Shown here: positions 60,660-64,000 of the stretch, piece by piece | Numbering within the stretch: position 1 is the first letter of the stretch | Layout of the letters: every line of letters starts with the position of its first letter | Program-made: the position numbers and the translations under genes | Assembly: GCA_963792655.1 (NCBI GenBank) | Contig: CAWBWU010000005.1 | Coordinates: 310,001 to 374,000, forward strand | DNA from: DOZZ01 sp963792655 | GTDB taxonomy: Bacteria > Acidobacteriota > Terriglobia > Bryobacterales > Bryobacteraceae | Direction of reading: 5' to 3' | DNA length: 64,000 nt | Notes under the pieces: model-generated | Told to the model about the DNA's origin: nothing | The model's input: the letters and a program-made list of their open reading frames with translations, nothing else | Databases searched by the model: none

Positions 60660-61963
60660 AAGCATTGCTGCGCGGAGTTCTTTGTTGCGCGCTGATGGTT
60701 CTGCCCGTTGCGGCACAAAACAAAGCCGGCCAAAGTGCCAAGCCCGCTGCCGCGCCTTCGCCCGAACCGGAAGAGGACGCTGAAAAGCTGGAGCTCAACA
60801 CGGCTGTGCGCGAGGCCGGCGCCAGCCCCGTCGACTTCATTCACTCTCTCGAAGCGCATCTAAAGAAGCACCCCAATTCGACTCGGCGCAAGGAGATCGA
60901 GCAGGCTATTTTCCGCGCTGCGATCGATGCGAAGGACACTCCGCGCATCATCGAATATGGCGAGCGCGTCCTGTCGCACGAAGAGGGGGACGTGCAGACA
61001 CTGGACAAAGTCGCGCGTGCATTGCTGCTGACGGATGACAATGCGAGCGCCACCAAAGCACTGCCTTATCTCAAGCGCCTGGAGACGTTGATCAATCGTC
61101 TGCGTGACCAGACGCCACCGTCGCGTGTGAATCCCGGGCAGTATCAACTCGAAGTCGATAAAGCACTGGCGCGTGTTTATGCGCTCGAAGCGCGAGCCAA
61201 TGGCAACTTGGGCAAAGTCGATGAAGCACTTGCGCTTGCCGATCGCGGTTACCAGGACTTCCCGACTGCCGAAGGCGCTCGCGAATCAGCGCGGTGGCTT
61301 CTCAAAAAGGGCGACACTCAAAAAGCAATCGAACGCCTGGCCGAAGCCTTCACCGTTGCCGATTCGCGCGTCACCGAAGACGAGCGCGGCAAGGATCGCA
61401 TGCGCATGGGCGAGTTGTATCGCAAGCTGAACGGGACCGAAAAAGGTCTTGGTGACATCATCCTCGCGGCTTACGATCGCACCAAGGCCGAAGTCAGCGA
61501 ACGTACGGCTCTCGCCAAAGCGCATGACCCGAATGCGGACGCCACGGCCATTCTCGATTTCACGCTGCCCAGCGTGCATGGCCAACCTCTGAAACTGGCA
61601 TCGCTCAAAGGCAAGACGGTGGTCTTTGATTTCTGGGCCACCTGGTGCGGCCCGTGCCGCGTGCAGCATCCGCTCTATGAAGAAGTGCAAAAGCGCTTTC
61701 GCAAAGACGGCAACGTTCTGTTCCTGAGCATCAACACCGACGAGGATCGCTCACTGGTTGCGCCGTTCCTCAAAGAGAACAAGTGGGACGCGTCGCGCGT
61801 CTACTTCGATGCCGGTCTGGCGAACTCGCTCACGGTCGCATCCATACCGACCACGATCATCGTCGACCCCAAAGGCGGCGTCGCGAGCCGGATGAACGGC
61901 TTCATCCCCGATCGCTTTGTCGACCTGCTGACCGAGCGCATCAAAGACGCACAACAAAACTAA
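60656..61963 (+). CDS. TPR protein with C-terminal TlpA/ResA-like thioredoxin domain
   Basis: 435 residues with a signal peptide (LRGVLCCALMVLPVAAQ). Helical TPR-like part from about 60 to 290 (RKEIEQAIFRAAIDAKD; ALALADRGYQDFPTAEGA), then a peroxiredoxin/TlpA fold from about 300: FTLPSVHGQPLKLASLKGKTVVFDFWATWCGPCRVQHPLYEEV with the redox CGPC, and SINTDEDRSLVAPF. Expected in the periplasm or membrane-facing space, as thiol-disulfide reductase. It overlaps the previous gene (ATGA). Confidence 0.92.
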   Translation: MKALLRGVLCCALMVLPVAAQNKAGQSAKPAAAPSPEPEEDAEKLELNTAVREAGASPVDFIHSLEAHLKKHPNSTRRKEIEQAIFRAAIDAKDTPRIIEYGERVLSHEEGDVQTLDKVARALLLTDDNASATKALPYLKRLETLINRLRDQTPPSRVNPGQYQLEVDKALARVYALEARANGNLGKVDEALALADRGYQDFPTAEGARESARWLLKKGDTQKAIERLAEAFTVADSRVTEDERGKDRMRMGELYRKLNGTEKGLGDIILAAYDRTKAEVSERTALAKAHDPNADATAILDFTLPSVHGQPLKLASLKGKTVVFDFWATWCGPCRVQHPLYEEVQKRFRKDGNVLFLSINTDEDRSLVAPFLKENKWDASRVYFDAGLANSLTVASIPTTIIVDPKGGVASRMNGFIPDRFVDLLTERIKDAQQN

Positions 61964-61993
61964 ATCGCTCGCGTTACGCTGGAGGATTCCAAC

Positions 61994-64000
61994 ATGCAGA
62001 AACTCCTCGCGTTGAACCGCGGTGAAATCGCGATTCGCATCATGCGCGCCGCTACGGAACTGGGCCTGCGCACGGTCGCGATCTATTCAAAGGAAGACCG
62101 GCTGAGCCTGCATCGCTTCAAGGCGGATGAAGCCTATCAGGTCGGCGACAACCTGGGCCCGGTGCAGGCTTATCTGGATGTCGATGGCATCGTAGAACTT
62201 GCGCGCGAGAAGGGCGTTGACTTCATTCATCCGGGCTACGGCTTTCTGTCAGAGAACCCGGCTTTGCCGCGTGCGTGTGAGCAGGCGGGCATTACCTTCG
62301 TCGGTCCGAATGCGGGCTTGCTGGAATTGCTCGGCGACAAGACTGCCGCGCGCGTGCTGGCTCAAAAGGCGAAGGTGCCGGTTGTGCCCGGCACGCTGGA
62401 GCCCGTAACAACTGCGGAAGAAGCCACGCGGCTTGCGCGCGAGATTGGCTTCCCGCTCATCGTCAAAGCGGCTTTCGGCGGTGGCGGACGCGGCATGCGC
62501 GTGGTGGAAGATGAGGCGCAGTTCGCGGGCAAGTTGGAAGAAGCGCGCAAAGAGGCCGGTGCTGCATTCGGCAACGACGCGGTCTTCCTCGAGCGCTATG
62601 TGCGCCGCGCCAAGCACATCGAAGTGCAAATTCTCGGCGACCGCCATGGCAACTTACTGCATCTGCATGAGCGCGATTGCTCCGTGCAGCGGCGGCATCA
62701 GAAAGTAGTCGAGGTCGCACCTGCGGTGAACCTTCCCGAGCGAACACGAGCCGCAATTGCGGACGCTGCCGTGCGCATTGCTCGCGAAGCCGGTTACTAC
62801 AACGCGGGTACGGTCGAGTTTCTGGTCGATGCCGATTCGGGTGAGTTCTACTTCATCGAAGTCAACCCGCGCGTGCAGGTCGAGCACACCGTAACAGAGA
62901 TGGTGACCGGCATCGACATCGTGCGCAGCCAGATCCTGATCGCGCAGGGTGTGCGCCTGCATGAAGAGCCGCTCTCGCTGCCGAAGCAGCAGGACGTCAC
63001 GATCAGCGGCTTCGCGCTGCAATGCCGCATCACCACGGAAGACCCCGCGCAGAACTTCACGCCGGACTACGGCAAGATGCACACGTACCGCTCATCAGGT
63101 GGCTTCGGCATTCGTCTTGATGGTGGTTCGGCATACGGCGGCGCGACGATCACGCCGTTCTATGATTCGCTGCTCGTGAAAGTAACGGCATCGGGCCGGG
63201 ACTTTCCGCAAGCCTGCAAGCGCATGGATCGCGCACTGCGCGAGTTTCGCATTCGCGGCGTGAAGACCAACATTCCGTTCCTGGAGAATGTGGTTAATCA
63301 TCCGACGTTCGTCGCTGGCGATGTCACGACGCGCTTCCTCGATGAAACGTCGGAGTTGTTCGAGTTCACCGTCCGCCGCGATCGCGCGACGAAGCTGCTG
63401 ACCTATCTCGGCGAAGTCGCGGTAAACGGCAACCCAGAGATTGGTGAGAAGCCTCGCCCGTTGTATTTGCCGCAGCCGCATGTGCCGCAAGCATCGGGAG
63501 ACATCCCGAAAGGCACGCGGCAGCTTCTGGATGAACTAGGCCCGCAGAAGTTTGCCGAGTGGACGCATTCGCAACAGCGGCTGCTGCTGACCGATACGAC
63601 GTTTCGCGATGCGCATCAATCGCTACTCGCGACACGCATGCGCACATACGACATTGCTGCCATTGCGCCGTTTGTCGCGCGCAAGCTGTCGAATCTTTAC
63701 AGTCTCGAGATGTGGGGCGGCGCGACGTTCGATGTGACGATGCGCTTTCTACTCGAAGATCCGTGGCAGCGCTTGCGCAAGTTGCGTGAGCTGGTTCCGA
63801 ACATCTGTTTTCAGATGCTCCTGCGCGCATCGAACGCCGTGGGCTATACCGCGTACCCGGACAACGCGGTGCGCGAGTTCATCCACGAAGCAGCGAAGCA
63901 AGGCATCGACATCTTCCGCATCTTTGACTCGTTGAACTGGCTCCCCAACATGGAAGTGGCCATGCAAGCCGTGCGCGAGACGGGCAAAGTCTGCGAAGCG
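61994..64000 (+). CDS. pyc: Pyruvate carboxylase, N-terminal part (cut by window)
   Basis: Start ATG 61994 with GGAGG eight bases upstream; 669 codons without a stop to the window edge. Biotin carboxylase domain (1-450): NRGEIAIRIMRAA, FIHPGYGFLSENPALP, KAAFGGGGRGMRVV (ATP-grasp Gly loop), ERDCSVQRRHQKVVEV and FIEVNPRVQVEHTVTE. The carboxyltransferase domain begins near 530 with LLTDTTFRDAHQSLLATRMRTYD and LEMWGGATFDVTMRFL, which is the pyruvate carboxylase type and not acetyl-CoA carboxylase. The biotin domain lies beyond the window. It makes oxaloacetate from pyruvate and bicarbonate. Confidence 0.95.
   Translation, partial: MQKLLALNRGEIAIRIMRAATELGLRTVAIYSKEDRLSLHRFKADEAYQVGDNLGPVQAYLDVDGIVELAREKGVDFIHPGYGFLSENPALPRACEQAGITFVGPNAGLLELLGDKTAARVLAQKAKVPVVPGTLEPVTTAEEATRLAREIGFPLIVKAAFGGGGRGMRVVEDEAQFAGKLEEARKEAGAAFGNDAVFLERYVRRAKHIEVQILGDRHGNLLHLHERDCSVQRRHQKVVEVAPAVNLPERTRAAIADAAVRIAREAGYYNAGTVEFLVDADSGEFYFIEVNPRVQVEHTVTEMVTGIDIVRSQILIAQGVRLHEEPLSLPKQQDVTISGFALQCRITTEDPAQNFTPDYGKMHTYRSSGGFGIRLDGGSAYGGATITPFYDSLLVKVTASGRDFPQACKRMDRALREFRIRGVKTNIPFLENVVNHPTFVAGDVTTRFLDETSELFEFTVRRDRATKLLTYLGEVAVNGNPEIGEKPRPLYLPQPHVPQASGDIPKGTRQLLDELGPQKFAEWTHSQQRLLLTDTTFRDAHQSLLATRMRTYDIAAIAPFVARKLSNLYSLEMWGGATFDVTMRFLLEDPWQRLRKLRELVPNICFQMLLRASNAVGYTAYPDNAVREFIHEAAKQGIDIFRIFDSLNWLPNMEVAMQAVRETGKVCEA

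Overview
The window (64,000 bases, GC-rich, very densely coded) looks like a chromosomal segment of an Acidobacteriota genome, most likely of the Bryobacter/Solibacter group. The strongest lineage hints are a protein ending in the Solibacter-type C-terminal domain (TIGR03437; 12318-14457) and a VWFA-related acidobacterial protein (TIGR03436; 53200-54286). These are recognised by eye, not by a search. No tRNA, rRNA, CRISPR array, insertion sequence or prophage was seen; most genes are ordinary core or lineage genes.

Layout. 1-2.6 kb: a hybrid histidine kinase (cut by the window edge) behind an HD-GYP response regulator. 2.8-8.9 kb: HNH nuclease-ComF pair, aldo/keto reductase, a secreted esterase, and pepA-smpB. 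9.0-14.5 kb: a plus-strand locus of a secretin fused to a cohesin domain, two pseudopilins and a secreted TIGR03437 protein, closed by a strong hairpin terminator. 14.5-18.1 kb: the bacterial end-joining pair LigD and Ku, divergently transcribed. 18.0-21.3 kb: DUF72 protein, holin-like membrane protein, RmlC-like epimerase, zapA, a ZapB-like coiled coil, rplT-rpmI and a decayed GxxExxY gene. 21.3-26.5 kb: a full iscR-iscS-iscU-iscA-hscB-hscA-iscX operon without ferredoxin, with an IscR-type palindrome over its promoter. 26.6-35.8 kb: B12-binding radical SAM protein, zinc alcohol dehydrogenase, a LolA-like protein, an S41 protease, then hisC-like, hppD, a fumarylacetoacetase-family gene and a LacI regulator (tyrosine catabolism).

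35.8-48.8 kb is the most system-like region: seven minus-strand genes, overlapping or nearly so, encoding a membrane VWA/glutamine-amidotransferase-like protein, a caspase/C13-like protein without the catalytic cysteine, a TPR metallopeptidase, a MoxR ATPase, a DUF58 protein, a BatA-like VWA protein and a very Gln-rich DUF4175 protein. This is a MoxR-VWA envelope module extended by two protease-like members.

48.8-64 kb: BON protein, SulP transporter, a Tat-exported HisC-like aminotransferase with a long leader, a zincin-like protein, the VWFA-related protein, moaC-moeA, an amidase, a cation-efflux protein continuous with a cupin, yebC-ruvC, a small exported protein, a TPR-thioredoxin protein and the first 669 codons of pyruvate carboxylase.

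A global feature is the number of apparent single-base frameshifts in otherwise well-conserved genes (aldo/keto reductase, TIGR03437 protein, ligD, iscS, DUF58, moxR, VWFA protein, GxxExxY). At least twelve are visible, seven of them between 42.09 and 42.87 kb. Sequencing or assembly error is the simplest explanation, so these genes are described as the intact proteins they appear to encode, with the break located.
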